Positions 8,197-18,802 of a stretch of 64,000 nt of DNA are shown here, one piece after another. The notes beneath the pieces were generated by a model, which did not search any database, was not told where the DNA came from, and saw only the letters and a program-made list of their open reading frames with translations. Each line of letters starts with the position of its first letter. Position 1 is the first letter of the stretch. Origin of the DNA: an uncultured Allosphingosinicella sp. (GTDB lineage: Bacteria; Pseudomonadota; Alphaproteobacteria; Sphingomonadales; Sphingomonadaceae); assembly GCA_934539295.1 (NCBI GenBank), contig CAKTCN010000001.1:1-64000 (forward strand). Direction: 5' to 3'. Made by a program: the position numbers and the translations under genes.

Positions 8197-9576
8197 GTGA
8201 TTAAACCGCTTTGGACCGCCGCCGAGATCGCCGCTGCCACCGGCGGCACCGCATCCGCCGACTTTTCCGTCACGGGCGTCACCTTCGACTCTCGCGAGGT
8301 CGAGGCCGGCCACCTGTTCATCGCCATGAAGGGCGAGGCCGCCGACGGCCACCGCTTCCTCCCCCAGGCATTCGCCCAGGGCGCAGCCGGCGCCTTGGTC
8401 AGCGAGCCGGTCGACTATCCGCACGTCCTCGTCACCGACACTTTCGAGGCGCTGAACGCCCTCGCCCGCGAATCCCGCGCCCGCAGCCAGGCCCGGATCA
8501 TCGGCGTCACCGGATCGGTCGGCAAGACGGGAACCAAGGAGGCGCTGTTCGCCGCGCTCGACCGCGGCGCGCGCGGCCAGGCGCATCGTTCGGTGAAAAG
8601 CTACAACAATCATGCCGGCGTGCCCCTGAGCCTCGCCCGCATGCCGCGCGAGGCGCGTTTCGGCGTGTTCGAAATGGGCATGAACCATCCGGGGGAGCTT
8701 GCGGAACTGACCCGGCTGGTGCGCCCGCATGTGGCGATCGTCACTGCTATCGCGCCCGCCCACCGCGCCTTCTTCCCCAACGACGAGGCGATCGCCGACG
8801 CCAAGGGCGAGATCTTTGCGGGGCTGGAATCCGGCGGCACCGCGCTGATCCCGTTCGACAGCCCGCATCGCGACCGCCTGATCGAACATGCGCGCCCGCA
8901 TGCCGCAACGATCCGCACCTTCGGCCTCAGCGAGGGCGCGGATATTCGTGCGCGCGAGGTGATCGACACACCGTCCGGCACCATCGTCATGGCGAGCCTT
9001 GGCGATGCGGAACTGACCTACACCGTCGCGCCGCCTGGACTGCACTGGGTATCGAACACGCTTGCGGTGCTGGGTGCGGTCGAGGCGGCGAGCGGGGACC
9101 TCGCGGCGGCAGGGCTGGCGCTGGCCGAACTGCCGGGTTTGAAAGGTCGGGGTGAGCGCCACCGGGTGGTGCTGGACGGTGGCGAAGCGCTGCTGATCGA
9201 TGAATCCTACAACGCCAACCCTGCCTCGATGCGGGCGACGCTGAAGGTGCTGGGCGATCAGGCCGTCGCGGGCCGCCGCATGGTCGTGCTCGGCGCCATG
9301 CGGGAACTTGGCGAGGAGAGCGACGCCTTCCACGCCGCGCTTGCCGGCCCGATCCAGGTGGCCGGCGTGACCCGCGCCATCCTGGTCGGCGAGGAGATGG
9401 CGCCGCTCGCAAAAGCCCTTGGAACGCAAGTCAAAATGACGCATGTGCCCGACGCGTCGGCGGCGCTCGGAATCGTGCGCGAGGAGCTGGCAGCTGGCGA
9501 CGCATTGCTCGTCAAGGGATCGAACTCCGTAGGCCTCGCCGTGCTCGTCGAAGCGCTGGCAGGCGGGGAAAGCTGA
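8197..9576 (+). CDS. murF: UDP-MurNAc-tripeptide:D-Ala-D-Ala ligase MurF
   Basis: A 459-residue Mur ligase that adds D-Ala-D-Ala to complete the pentapeptide. The N-terminal substrate domain has [15 protein letters not shown], the ATP-binding [14 protein letters not shown] is at about 103-116, and [13 protein letters not shown] and [10 protein letters not shown] mark the C-terminal part. I chose the GTG at 8197, preceded by GGAG, because the homologous sequence starts there ([16 protein letters not shown]). The frame is open upstream through the palindromic repeat to a TTG at 8098; residues from there would be repeat-encoded. It overlaps mraY by 1 bp. Confidence 0.95.
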   Translation: MIKPLWTAAEIAAATGGTASADFSVTGVTFDSREVEAGHLFIAMKGEAADGHRFLPQAFAQGAAGALVSEPVDYPHVLVTDTFEALNALARESRARSQARIIGVTGSVGKTGTKEALFAALDRGARGQAHRSVKSYNNHAGVPLSLARMPREARFGVFEMGMNHPGELAELTRLVRPHVAIVTAIAPAHRAFFPNDEAIADAKGEIFAGLESGGTALIPFDSPHRDRLIEHARPHAATIRTFGLSEGADIRAREVIDTPSGTIVMASLGDAELTYTVAPPGLHWVSNTLAVLGAVEAASGDLAAAGLALAELPGLKGRGERHRVVLDGGEALLIDESYNANPASMRATLKVLGDQAVAGRRMVVLGAMRELGEESDAFHAALAGPIQVAGVTRAILVGEEMAPLAKALGTQVKMTHVPDASAALGIVREELAAGDALLVKGSNSVGLAVLVEALAGGES

Positions 9577-10661
9577 TGTTTCTATTGCTTGCGGAGGCGT
9601 TCGGGTTCGAAGGCTTCCTGAACCTCTTCCGCTACATCACCTTCCGGGCGGGCGCGGCGACCGCGACGGCTTTGCTGATCGGCCTGCTGATCGGGCCCAA
9701 GTTCATCGGCTGGCTGCGCGTGCGCCAGGGCAAGGGGCAGCCGATCCGCGAAGACGGGCCGCAGACCCATCTCGCCAAGCGCGGCACGCCGACCATGGGC
9801 GGGCTGATGATCCTGACCTCGGTCGCGCTCGCCATGCTTTTGTGGATGGACTTCCTCAACCCTTATGTGTGGGCATGCCTGTTCATCACCGTCGGCTTCG
9901 GCCTGATCGGTTTCCTCGACGATTACGACAAGGTGACCAAGCGCAGCCACAAGGGCGTGTCGGGCAAGGTCCGGCTGCTCGCCGAATTCGTGGTGGCGGC
10001 GATCGGCTGCTTCATCATCGTCCACGGCGTGGGCGCACCCGGCACGGGGACCGAGCTCTACATTCCCTTCTACAATGGGCCGGTGATCGACCTCGGCTAT
10101 TTCTATGTCCTGTTTGCCGCCTTCGTGGTGGTGGGTGCGGGCAATGCGGTGAACCTGACCGACGGGCTCGACGGCCTCGCCACCATGCCGGTGATCATCG
10201 CCAGCCTGGCCTTCCTGCTCATCGCATATCTTGTCGGCAATGCGGTGTTCGCCGAATATCTCGGCATCCCGCACGTGCTGGGCGTTGGCGACTTGACCGT
10301 ATTGTGCTGCGCGATCATCGGCGCGGGCCTCGCCTTCCTGTGGTTCAATGCGCCGCCGGCCGCAGTGTTCATGGGCGATACCGGCAGCCTCGCGCTCGGC
10401 GGCGCGCTCGGCGCCATCGCGGTGGCGACGCAGCATGAGATCGTGCTGGCGATCATCGGCGGCCTGTTCGTGATGGAGGCGCTTTCCGTCATCATCCAGG
10501 TCTTCTTCTACAAGCGCACCGGCAAGCGCATCTTCCGCATGGCGCCGATCCACCACCATTTCGAACAAAAGGGCTGGTCGGAGGCCACCGTGGTGATCCG
10601 TTTCTGGATCATCTCCTTCGTGCTCGCGCTCGCAGGCCTGTCGACGCTGAAGCTGCGGTGA
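9576..10661 (+). CDS. mraY: Phospho-N-acetylmuramoyl-pentapeptide transferase MraY
   Basis: A 361-residue integral membrane enzyme that moves phospho-MurNAc-pentapeptide to undecaprenyl phosphate, making lipid I. About ten hydrophobic segments alternate with the family motifs: KRGTPTMGG (near residue 70), FLDDYDK (near 115), [13 protein letters not shown] (near 190), [11 protein letters not shown] (near 267) and APIHHHFE (near 325), which contain the Asp and His catalytic positions. The start is ATG at 9576 overlapping murF (TGATG), and the stop overlaps murD by 4 bp. Confidence 0.97.
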   Translation: MFLLLAEAFGFEGFLNLFRYITFRAGAATATALLIGLLIGPKFIGWLRVRQGKGQPIREDGPQTHLAKRGTPTMGGLMILTSVALAMLLWMDFLNPYVWACLFITVGFGLIGFLDDYDKVTKRSHKGVSGKVRLLAEFVVAAIGCFIIVHGVGAPGTGTELYIPFYNGPVIDLGYFYVLFAAFVVVGAGNAVNLTDGLDGLATMPVIIASLAFLLIAYLVGNAVFAEYLGIPHVLGVGDLTVLCCAIIGAGLAFLWFNAPPAAVFMGDTGSLALGGALGAIAVATQHEIVLAIIGGLFVMEALSVIIQVFFYKRTGKRIFRMAPIHHHFEQKGWSEATVVIRFWIISFVLALAGLSTLKLR

Positions 10662-12034
10662 TCACGAGCAGCGCCTTCGCGGGGAAACGATACGCCGTTC
10701 TAGGCCTTGCACGCAGCGGCCTGGCAACGGTCGAGGCGCTGCTCGCCAGCGGGGCCGAGGTCATGGCCTGGGACGAGAAGGCGGACGCCCGCGACCACCT
10801 CCTTTCGTCCCGAGCTAAGTCGAGGGGCGCTGGCACTGACTCGGAGGTGCGCCCCTCGACTTCGCTCGGGACGAACGATGCCTTGAGTTTGGGTGACCCA
10901 CTGGTCGAACCGCTCGAAGGCTATGACGGCGTCGTCGTCTCTCCCGGCGTGCCCCTGAACCGTCACCCGATCGCCGCCCGCGCCCGCGAGGCCGGTGTGC
11001 CGATCATCGGCGACATCGAACTGTTCGCTTTGGCCCGCCCCAGCCTGCCACCGCACAAGGTGGTCGGCATCACCGGCACCAACGGCAAGTCCACCACCAC
11101 CGCGCTCATCCACCACATCCTCAAGACCGCGGGCGTGCCGACCACCATGGGCGGCAATATCGGCCTCCCCATCCTAGCGCAGGACCCGCTGTCCGAAGGT
11201 GGCGTCTACGTGCTGGAACTGTCCAGCTACCAGATCGACCTCACCTACAGCCTCGACTGCGACGTGGCGGTGCTCACCAATGTCACACCCGATCACCTCG
11301 ATAGGTACGTAGATTTTGCCGCCTACGAACGGTCGAAAGCTCGTCTGTTCGAGTTACAGAGCGAGAGCGGGCTGGTCGTATGGGATTTCACGCAAGACGG
11401 AGTGGCGAGCCTTGAAGACCTCTTTGACATGGAAATCCTCAAGCAAAGGTCTAAAGATTTCAAAATCTTCCCGAGCGATAAAGTCCTCCCGGACTACCTA
11501 GGCGCAACGTTGCAGGGTCCCCACAACCGAGCGAATGCGAAACTGGCGCTGAGTGCGGTGTGGGCCTTGGGGTATGATGGCGACGAGTTGTACGACACCT
11601 TGCGTTCATTCTCCGGCCTTCCCCATCGCATGGAGCGGGTCGCCGAGCATTCCGGCGTCCTCTTCGTCAACGACAGCAAGGCGACCAACGCCACCGCCAC
11701 CGCGCCCGCGCTTGCGGCCTACCCCCTTATCCACTGGATTCTTGGGGGTTTGCCCAAGTCGGACGACCTCGACGACTGCGCACCGCACTTCAACCATGTT
11801 AAGGCCGCTTATGTGATCGGAGAGGCGGGGCCGATGTTTGCGCGCATCCTGAGAGAAGCTGGCGTCCAGGTGACGGAGAGCGGTACGCTGGACCAGGCCG
11901 TGCGCGACGCGGCTGCGGCGGCAAAACCGGGCGAAGTGGTGCTGCTGTCGCCCGCCTGCGCCTCGTTCGACCAGTTCAAGGATTATGAGGCGCGGGGGCA
12001 GGCCTTCCGCGACGCGGTGGGGGCGCTCCAATGA
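10658..12034 (+). CDS. murD: UDP-MurNAc-L-alanine:D-glutamate ligase MurD, with an in-frame repeat and an atypical patch
   Basis: A 458-residue Mur ligase that adds D-Glu. N-terminal Rossmann domain ([17 protein letters not shown]), ATP-binding [14 protein letters not shown] (about 138-151), MGGNIG, LELSSYQ, PDHLDRY and the C-terminal VNDSKATN are intact. Two oddities. Residues 49-74 are encoded by a family A palindromic repeat inserted in frame within the first domain (10802-10877). The stretch 11300-11600 uses codons rare in its neighbours (AGG, GTA, TTA, CTA, TCT, many AAA) and is poorer in GC, which suggests a recombined segment covering the end of the central domain. All key motifs remain, so the enzyme is probably active. 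The GTG start overlaps mraY by 4 bp. Confidence 0.93.
   Translation: MITSSAFAGKRYAVLGLARSGLATVEALLASGAEVMAWDEKADARDHLLSSRAKSRGAGTDSEVRPSTSLGTNDALSLGDPLVEPLEGYDGVVVSPGVPLNRHPIAARAREAGVPIIGDIELFALARPSLPPHKVVGITGTNGKSTTTALIHHILKTAGVPTTMGGNIGLPILAQDPLSEGGVYVLELSSYQIDLTYSLDCDVAVLTNVTPDHLDRYVDFAAYERSKARLFELQSESGLVVWDFTQDGVASLEDLFDMEILKQRSKDFKIFPSDKVLPDYLGATLQGPHNRANAKLALSAVWALGYDGDELYDTLRSFSGLPHRMERVAEHSGVLFVNDSKATNATATAPALAAYPLIHWILGGLPKSDDLDDCAPHFNHVKAAYVIGEAGPMFARILREAGVQVTESGTLDQAVRDAAAAAKPGEVVLLSPACASFDQFKDYEARGQAFRDAVGALQ
10802..10877. repeat. Palindromic repeat, family A copy 3, inside murD
   Basis: Arms 10802-10830 and 10849-10877 match as inverted repeats at 27 of 29 positions. The core CGAGCTAAGTCGAGGGGCGC is a variant of the other family A copies. 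The element lies wholly inside the murD reading frame and encodes residues 49-74 (starting [11 protein letters not shown]) without stop or frameshift. Confidence 0.9.
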
Positions 12035-13242
12035 ACGTCATTCGCAAGAGCATCGGCGCCAATATCGGCACCAGTCGCCTTGGCCGCTCCGACCGGAGCG
12101 CATTGGGCCGCTGGTTCTGGGAAATCGACCGCGTCCTGCTGCTCGCCATCGCCATCCTCATCTCGATCGGGCTGGTCGCCGTGGCCGCCGCTTCGCCCGC
12201 GGCTGCGCAGCGCTACTCGGGCGGCAGCGTGACCTTCCCGCCCCTTTACTATTTTTACCGGCAGCTCGTGTGGCTGATGCTCGCCATTCCCGGCATGATC
12301 GTTATCTCCATGCTGCCCAAGCATCAGGCGCGGCGCCTGTGCCTGATCGGCACGGCGGTATGCACCTTCCTGCTCGTGCTGGTGCCGATCGTCGGTAACG
12401 AGGTGAACGGCGCGCGGCGCTGGATCGGCTTCGGCTTTGCCCAGTTCCAGCCGTCCGAATTTCTGAAGCCCATGTATATCGTGACGGTCGCCTGGGTGCT
12501 GTCGCTGCGCGACAAGGACCGGAGCCTGCCGGTGGTGCCGCTCACCGCCGCGCTGACCGGCGTGATCGCGCTACTGCTGATGAAGCAGCCGAATTTCGGC
12601 GAGACGATCATCTTCGTCGCCGCCTGGGTGATGCTGATTACGCTGTCGGGCGCTTCGATGAAGCTGTTGGGCGCTCTCGGCGGGGCGGGGGTAGCCGGTA
12701 TCGTTTGCGCCTATCTTTTTTACCCGGTCGCCACTCGCCGCATCGACGCCTTCCTTTTCGCGGGCGCGGGCGAGCACGACACCTACCAGACCGACAGCGC
12801 GCTTCGCACGCTGACATCGGGCGGGTTGTTCGGCGCGGGACCGGGCGCGGGCACGCGCAAGTTCCAGCTGCCCGAACCGCATACCGACTATATCTTCTCG
12901 GTGATCGGCGAGGAGTTCGGACTGATCGCCTGCCTCGCCATCGCGATGATCTACATGTTCATCGTCGCACGCGTGCTGATCCGCCTGCTGCACGAGGAGG
13001 ATCGGTTCCTGATCCTCGCCGCCGCCGGCCTCGTCACGCAATTCGGATTGCAGGCTTTGATCAACATGGCCGTCAACGTGCAGATCGCGCCGTCCAAGGG
13101 CATGACCCTGCCGTTCATCTCTTATGGCGGTTCGTCGATGCTGGCGCTGTCGCTCGGCGTCGGATTGCTGCTCGCGCTCACGCGGCGAAATCCCTACCTG
13201 CACCGATCGCCTTATGTCGTGAAGTGGAGCGGCCCGCGTTGA
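12031..13242 (+). CDS. ftsW: Septal peptidoglycan glycosyltransferase FtsW
   Basis: A 403-residue SEDS-family membrane protein with about ten transmembrane segments. It polymerises lipid II at the septum together with FtsI. Motifs seen: NGARRWIGFG, FQPSEFLKP, HTDYIFSVIGEEFG and the late PFISYGGSSML. Length is normal. It overlaps murD and murG by 4 bp each. Confidence 0.96.
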   Translation: MNVIRKSIGANIGTSRLGRSDRSALGRWFWEIDRVLLLAIAILISIGLVAVAAASPAAAQRYSGGSVTFPPLYYFYRQLVWLMLAIPGMIVISMLPKHQARRLCLIGTAVCTFLLVLVPIVGNEVNGARRWIGFGFAQFQPSEFLKPMYIVTVAWVLSLRDKDRSLPVVPLTAALTGVIALLLMKQPNFGETIIFVAAWVMLITLSGASMKLLGALGGAGVAGIVCAYLFYPVATRRIDAFLFAGAGEHDTYQTDSALRTLTSGGLFGAGPGAGTRKFQLPEPHTDYIFSVIGEEFGLIACLAIAMIYMFIVARVLIRLLHEEDRFLILAAAGLVTQFGLQALINMAVNVQIAPSKGMTLPFISYGGSSMLALSLGVGLLLALTRRNPYLHRSPYVVKWSGPR

Positions 13243-14383
13243 TTAACAAGCGTCATTTCGTCCTCGCCGCCGGCGGCACCGGCGGGCACATGATCCCCGC
13301 CCATGCCCTGGCCGAGGAACTGGTCGACCGCGGCCATAGTGTCGCGCTCATCACCGACGCACGCGGCGCGCGCTTTCCCGGCCTGTTCGGCAAGGCGGAG
13401 GTGCATATCATGCCCGCCGGGCGGATCGCGGGCGGGCCGATCGGTTGGGCCAGGGCGGCGCGCGACATCTGGGCGGGGCGCCGCATGGCGAAGGGCCTGT
13501 TCAAGGCCAGGCGTCCTGCCGCGGTGATAGGCTTCGGCGGCTATCCCGCGCTCCCCGCGCTGCTGGCGGCCAAGGCGAGCCGGATCCCGACCATGCTGCA
13601 CGAGCAGAATGCCGTCCTCGGCCGGGTCAACCGCCTGCTGGCGCGCGGCGTCAGGGCGATCGCGACCGCTTATCCCGATGTGCAGCGCGTGAAGCCTTCC
13701 TACGCCAGGAAGATCGAGCTGGTCGGAAATCCGGTGCGCGAAGAAATCCTGCGCATCCGCAACACTGCCTATCCCAAGCCAGCATCCGACGGCCCGTTCC
13801 ACGTACTGGTGACCGGCGGCAGCCAGGGCGCCACCATCCTGTCCAACGTGGTGCCCGAGGGTCTGTCCAAACTCTCCTTCGCCAGGCGCCTGCGCGTCGT
13901 CCAGCAATGCCGCCCCGAGGATATCGACCAGGTGCGCGCGGCTTATGCCCGCTCCGGCGTCGAGGCGGAGCTTGCCACCTACCTTGCCGATCTGCCCGAG
14001 CGGCTGGCGTGGAGCCACCTGTTCATCGGCCGCTCCGGCGCGTCGAGCACGGCCGAGCTGACCGCCGCCGGACGCCCCGCCATCCTGGTTCCGTTCGGTG
14101 CCGCGACCGACGACCACCAGACCTTCAATGCGCGCGAGATGGCCGAAGCCGGCGGCGCCCGCGTGATCCCGCAGGGGCAGTTCACCGCCGAGCGGCTGGC
14201 GAGCGAGATGGGGATCTTCGCCGATCCGGAGGTGCTCGCCGAAGCGGCGGCGCATGCACGCGCGGTCGGTCGCCCCGACGCCGCATGCGATCTCGCTAAC
14301 CTCGTCGAGCGTGTCGCCGGCATTGCCGCACCCAACGCGCCGCTTTCCGTTGGCCAGCGCGCCAAGCCGAAGGCCGCACTCGC

Positions 14384-14387
<4 letters not shown>
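13239..14387 (+). CDS. murG: UDP-GlcNAc:undecaprenyl-PP-MurNAc-pentapeptide transferase MurG
   Basis: A 382-residue glycosyltransferase that makes lipid II at the inner face of the membrane. The N-terminal glycine loop [11 protein letters not shown] is at 11-21, [12 protein letters not shown] near residue 125, GGSQGA near 190, and the UDP-GlcNAc region [11 protein letters not shown] and [10 protein letters not shown] near 268-293. The start is a TTG at 13239-13241 that overlaps the ftsW stop by 4 bp; the open frame extends upstream inside ftsW but the family begins here. It overlaps murC by 4 bp. Confidence 0.95.
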
Positions 14388-15796
<1,409 letters not shown>

Positions 15797-15843
15797 CCAC
15801 GCTCCGCTACGTCACCCTCACTCCATCCGTCCCTACCCCCACT

Positions 15844-15917
15844 CCGTTCGTTTCGAGCGAAGTCGAGAAACGGGATCGAAGGCCGCAAGGTTTCTCGACT
15901 TCGCTCGAAACGAACGG
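15844..15917. repeat. Palindromic repeat, family A copy 4 (perfect 28-bp arms)
   Basis: Arms 15844-15871 and 15890-15917 are perfect inverted copies, identical to the arms at 8111-8182; only the spacer differs (18 bases here). It separates murC from murB. The murB frame is open across it, as at murF. Confidence 0.93.
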
Positions 15918-15935
15918 TGGTGTGAGGGTGCTCGG

Positions 15936-16832
15936 ATGAGCATGGATAGTCTCCCCACCGTTTGCGGCCGCCTTACCGAGAACGCTCCGCTCGCCCCACT
16001 TGTCTGGTTCAAGGCGGGAGGCGCCGCGCGCTGGCTGTTCGAACCGGCCGACGCCGACGACCTCGTCACCTTCCTCCGCGACCTCGATCCCGCTACCCCC
16101 GTCATGGGTCTGGGCCTCGGTTCCAACCTGATCGTCCGCGACGGCGGCTTTCCCGGGGTGGTTGTCCGCCTCGGCAAGACCTTCGCTAAGGTCGAGCAGG
16201 TGGACCCCACTACCCTGCGCTGCGGCGGCGGTGCGTCAGGAATCCTCGTTTCCTCGACGGCGCGCGACGCAGGCATCGGCGGGCTCGAATTCCTGCGTTC
16301 GATCCCCGGCACGGTCGGCGGCTTCGTGCGCATGAACGGCGGCGCCTATGGCCGCGAGGTGAAGGACATATTCGTGGAGTGCGAAGTCGTGCTCCGCTCG
16401 GGCGAGCGCCGCACGCTGGCGCTGGAAGAACTCGGCTACACCTACCGACATAGCACGCTACCCGACGGCGCGATCGTCGTATCCGCCACCTTCCGTGGCC
16501 ATCCGGAACAGCCGGAGGTGATCCAGGCCGAGATGGACCGCATCGCGCAATCCCGCGAGGAATCGCAGCCGCTGCGCAGCAAGACGGGCGGCTCCACCTT
16601 CAAGAACCCGCCGAGCGACAAGGCCTGGCGGCTGGTGGACGAAGCCGGATGCCGCGGCCTCACCATCGGCGATGCGCAAGTGTCGGAAAAGCATTGCAAC
16701 TTCCTGCTCAACCTCGGCAATGCCACCGCATCCGAGATCGAGGCGCTTGGCGAGGAAGTGCGTCGCCGGGTGCGGGAGAAGAGCGGCGTGGAGCTCGAAT
16801 GGGAAATCCAGCGCGTGGGGGTGGAGAAGTGA
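15936..16832 (+). CDS. murB: UDP-N-acetylenolpyruvoylglucosamine reductase MurB
   Basis: A 298-residue FAD enzyme that reduces enolpyruvyl-UDP-GlcNAc to UDP-MurNAc with NADPH. Seen: WFKAGGAARWL (FAD domain start), LGLGSNLIVRDGG, FLRSIPGTVGGFVRMNGGAYG near 120, the active-site SKTGGSTFKNP near 220, and SEKHCNFL near 248. I chose the ATG at 15936, where family similarity starts; the frame is open further upstream through the palindromic repeat. Length fits the short type of MurB. Confidence 0.95.
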   Translation: MSMDSLPTVCGRLTENAPLAPLVWFKAGGAARWLFEPADADDLVTFLRDLDPATPVMGLGLGSNLIVRDGGFPGVVVRLGKTFAKVEQVDPTTLRCGGGASGILVSSTARDAGIGGLEFLRSIPGTVGGFVRMNGGAYGREVKDIFVECEVVLRSGERRTLALEELGYTYRHSTLPDGAIVVSATFRGHPEQPEVIQAEMDRIAQSREESQPLRSKTGGSTFKNPPSDKAWRLVDEAGCRGLTIGDAQVSEKHCNFLLNLGNATASEIEALGEEVRRRVREKSGVELEWEIQRVGVEK

Positions 16833-16851
16833 GCCGCGTTCAACCCTCCAC

Positions 16852-16934
16852 CGTCATGCTGAACGCGTTTCGGCGTCCATTTCAGAGCCACCCTGCGGCT
16901 CGTCGATGGACCCTGGAACGCGTTTGGGGCGACG
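16852..16934. repeat. Palindromic repeat, family B, between murB and ddl
   Basis: An imperfect inverted repeat with CGTCATGCTGAACGCGTTTC at the left edge and GGAACGCGTTTGGGGCGACG at the right edge. It fills most of the gap between murB and ddl and lies outside the coding regions. Confidence 0.75.
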
Positions 16935-16955
16935 CTGAGCTAGCAAGAGGTGTGT

Positions 16956-17876
16956 ATGCGTAAGAACCTCCACGTCGCCGTCCTGATGGGCGGCTGGTCG
17001 GCCGAGCGGGAGGTGTCGCTGATGAGCGGCAACGGCGTCGCCGATGCGCTCGAGAGCCTCGGCCACCGCGTGACGCGGATCGACATGGACCGGAACGTCG
17101 CCGCCGCCATTGCCGCCGCGGCGCCCGACGTCGTGTTCAACGCGCTCCACGGTACGCCTGGCGAAGATGGCCGGGTGCAGGGCATGCTCGACCTGATGGG
17201 CGTCAAATATACGCATAGCGGCCTCGTCACGTCCGTGATTGCCATCGACAAGGAACTGACCAAGCAGGCGCTCGTCCCGCACGGCATCCGCATGCCTGCG
17301 GGCGAGATCGTGGAGAGCGAGAGCCTCTACACCGCCGACCCGATGCCGCGCCCTTATGTGCTGAAGCCGGTCAACGAGGGCTCGTCGGTTGGCGTCGCGA
17401 TCGTGCGCGAGGAATCCAACTATGGCTCGCCGATCGCACGCGACAGCGAAGGGCCGTGGAAGCATTTCGACCGGCTGCTGGCCGAGCCTTTCATCAAGGG
17501 GCGCGAACTGACGACCGCCGTGCTGGGTGATCAGGCGTTGGCCGTCACCGAACTGCGCACCAAGTCGGGCTTCTACGATTATGAGGCGAAATATACGGAC
17601 GGTCTGACCGAGCATGTCTGCCCGGCCGACATCCCCGGCGACATCCGCGATGCCTGCCTCGACATGGCGCTGAAGGCGCATCAGGTGCTGGGCTGCAAAG
17701 GCGCGTCGCGCTCCGACTTCCGCTGGGATGAGGAGCAGGGGCCGGACGGTCTCTATCTGCTGGAGGTCAACACCCAGCCCGGTATGACGGCATTGAGCCT
17801 GGTGCCCGAACAGGGCCGCTATATCGGCCTCTCCTACGCCGAACTGGTCCAGCGGATCGTGGACGAGGCTTTATGA
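16956..17876 (+). CDS. ddl: D-alanine--D-alanine ligase
   Basis: A 306-residue ATP-grasp ligase that makes D-Ala-D-Ala for MurF. The N-terminus HVAVLMGGWSAEREVSLMSG is classic Ddl; later come FNALHGTPGEDG, YTHSG, PYVLKPVNEGSSVGV (ATP binding), KGRELTTAVLG, and LLEVNTQPGMT (metal and substrate site). The ATG at 16956 is preceded by AAGAGG; a GTG 6 bases upstream is in frame but less likely. It overlaps ftsQ by 4 bp. Confidence 0.96.
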   Translation: MRKNLHVAVLMGGWSAEREVSLMSGNGVADALESLGHRVTRIDMDRNVAAAIAAAAPDVVFNALHGTPGEDGRVQGMLDLMGVKYTHSGLVTSVIAIDKELTKQALVPHGIRMPAGEIVESESLYTADPMPRPYVLKPVNEGSSVGVAIVREESNYGSPIARDSEGPWKHFDRLLAEPFIKGRELTTAVLGDQALAVTELRTKSGFYDYEAKYTDGLTEHVCPADIPGDIRDACLDMALKAHQVLGCKGASRSDFRWDEEQGPDGLYLLEVNTQPGMTALSLVPEQGRYIGLSYAELVQRIVDEAL

Positions 17877-18802
17877 GCGCACGCATCGCCAAGGGGTCTG
17901 CACCGCGCCCGCGCGCCCGCACGCAGGGCCGTGCCAAGGCACCGCCGAAGCGCGGCGGCGTGCTCGGCAGCGAGTCCGTGCGGCGCTTCAGCCTGTGGCT
18001 GCTCGCCGGCATGATCCTGGCTTTGGCCATCGCGCTCGCGTCCGCCTTCGGCATGTTCGGTGCGGCCGGGACCGGTATCGGCGAGGCGATCGGCCGTGCC
18101 GGCTTTCGCGTCGAGCGCGTGGAGATCAAGGGCGCCAACCGCGTGCCGCGCCTGCAAATCTACAACGTCGCGCTGGACCAGCCGTCCGACGCTATGCCTT
18201 TGGTCGATCTCGACGCCACGCGCGAGCGGTTGATGCGTTTCGGCTGGGTCAAGGAAGCACGCGTGTCGCGCCGCCTGCCCGATACGCTTGTCGTCGATAT
18301 CGTCGAGCGGACGCCCGCCGCTATCTGGCAGAACAATCGCAAGCTGGCGCTGATCGACGGCGAGGGCGTGGTGCTGGACAAGGTAGACCTGTCGGCCATG
18401 CCCGACCTGCCGCTGCTGATCGGTCCGCAGGCCAATGCGCGGGTCGGCGACCTTGCCCGCCTGATGAGCGCGGCGCCGAGCCTGCAGCCGATGCTGGCTG
18501 GCGCGACCTGGATCGGCAGCCGCCGCTGGGACCTGCGCCTGCAATCGGGCGAGATCATCGCCCTGCCCGAAGGCGAGGAATCCGCATCCCAAGCGCTGTC
18601 CCGCTTCGTGCGCGTCGACAAGCAGATGCAGTTGCTCGGCAAGGGCTATGAGCGGATCGACATGCGCGACCCGCGACAGGTCACGCTCGACGTGTCGCGC
18701 CAGCCCGGCTTCGTAGTCCCGCAAAACCAGGTTCCGGCCCCGCCGCCGCACGGCACGCAGCCCGCCGCTCCCAGCAACCCCGACGTGGCGACCACCATCT
18801 GA
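17873..18802 (+). CDS. ftsQ: Cell division protein FtsQ
   Basis: A 309-residue bitopic protein. A basic cytoplasmic N-terminus (about 1-38) is followed by one membrane helix (about 39-62), then a POTRA domain with VERVEIKGANRVPRLQI near residue 80 and the beta domain with RLPDTLVVDIVERTPAAIWQ. FtsQ links early and late divisome proteins through FtsB and FtsL. Position before ftsA supports the call. It overlaps ddl by 4 bp and ftsA by 1 bp. Confidence 0.93.
   Translation: MSARIAKGSAPRPRARTQGRAKAPPKRGGVLGSESVRRFSLWLLAGMILALAIALASAFGMFGAAGTGIGEAIGRAGFRVERVEIKGANRVPRLQIYNVALDQPSDAMPLVDLDATRERLMRFGWVKEARVSRRLPDTLVVDIVERTPAAIWQNNRKLALIDGEGVVLDKVDLSAMPDLPLLIGPQANARVGDLARLMSAAPSLQPMLAGATWIGSRRWDLRLQSGEIIALPEGEESASQALSRFVRVDKQMQLLGKGYERIDMRDPRQVTLDVSRQPGFVVPQNQVPAPPPHGTQPAAPSNPDVATTI

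Noticed and set aside
6580..9444. A 954-codon open frame on the minus strand opposite ftsI, murE and murF
   Set aside because: It mirrors coding DNA on the plus strand, is rich in His, Arg and Gly and has no family motif. In GC-rich genomes the antisense frame often stays open.
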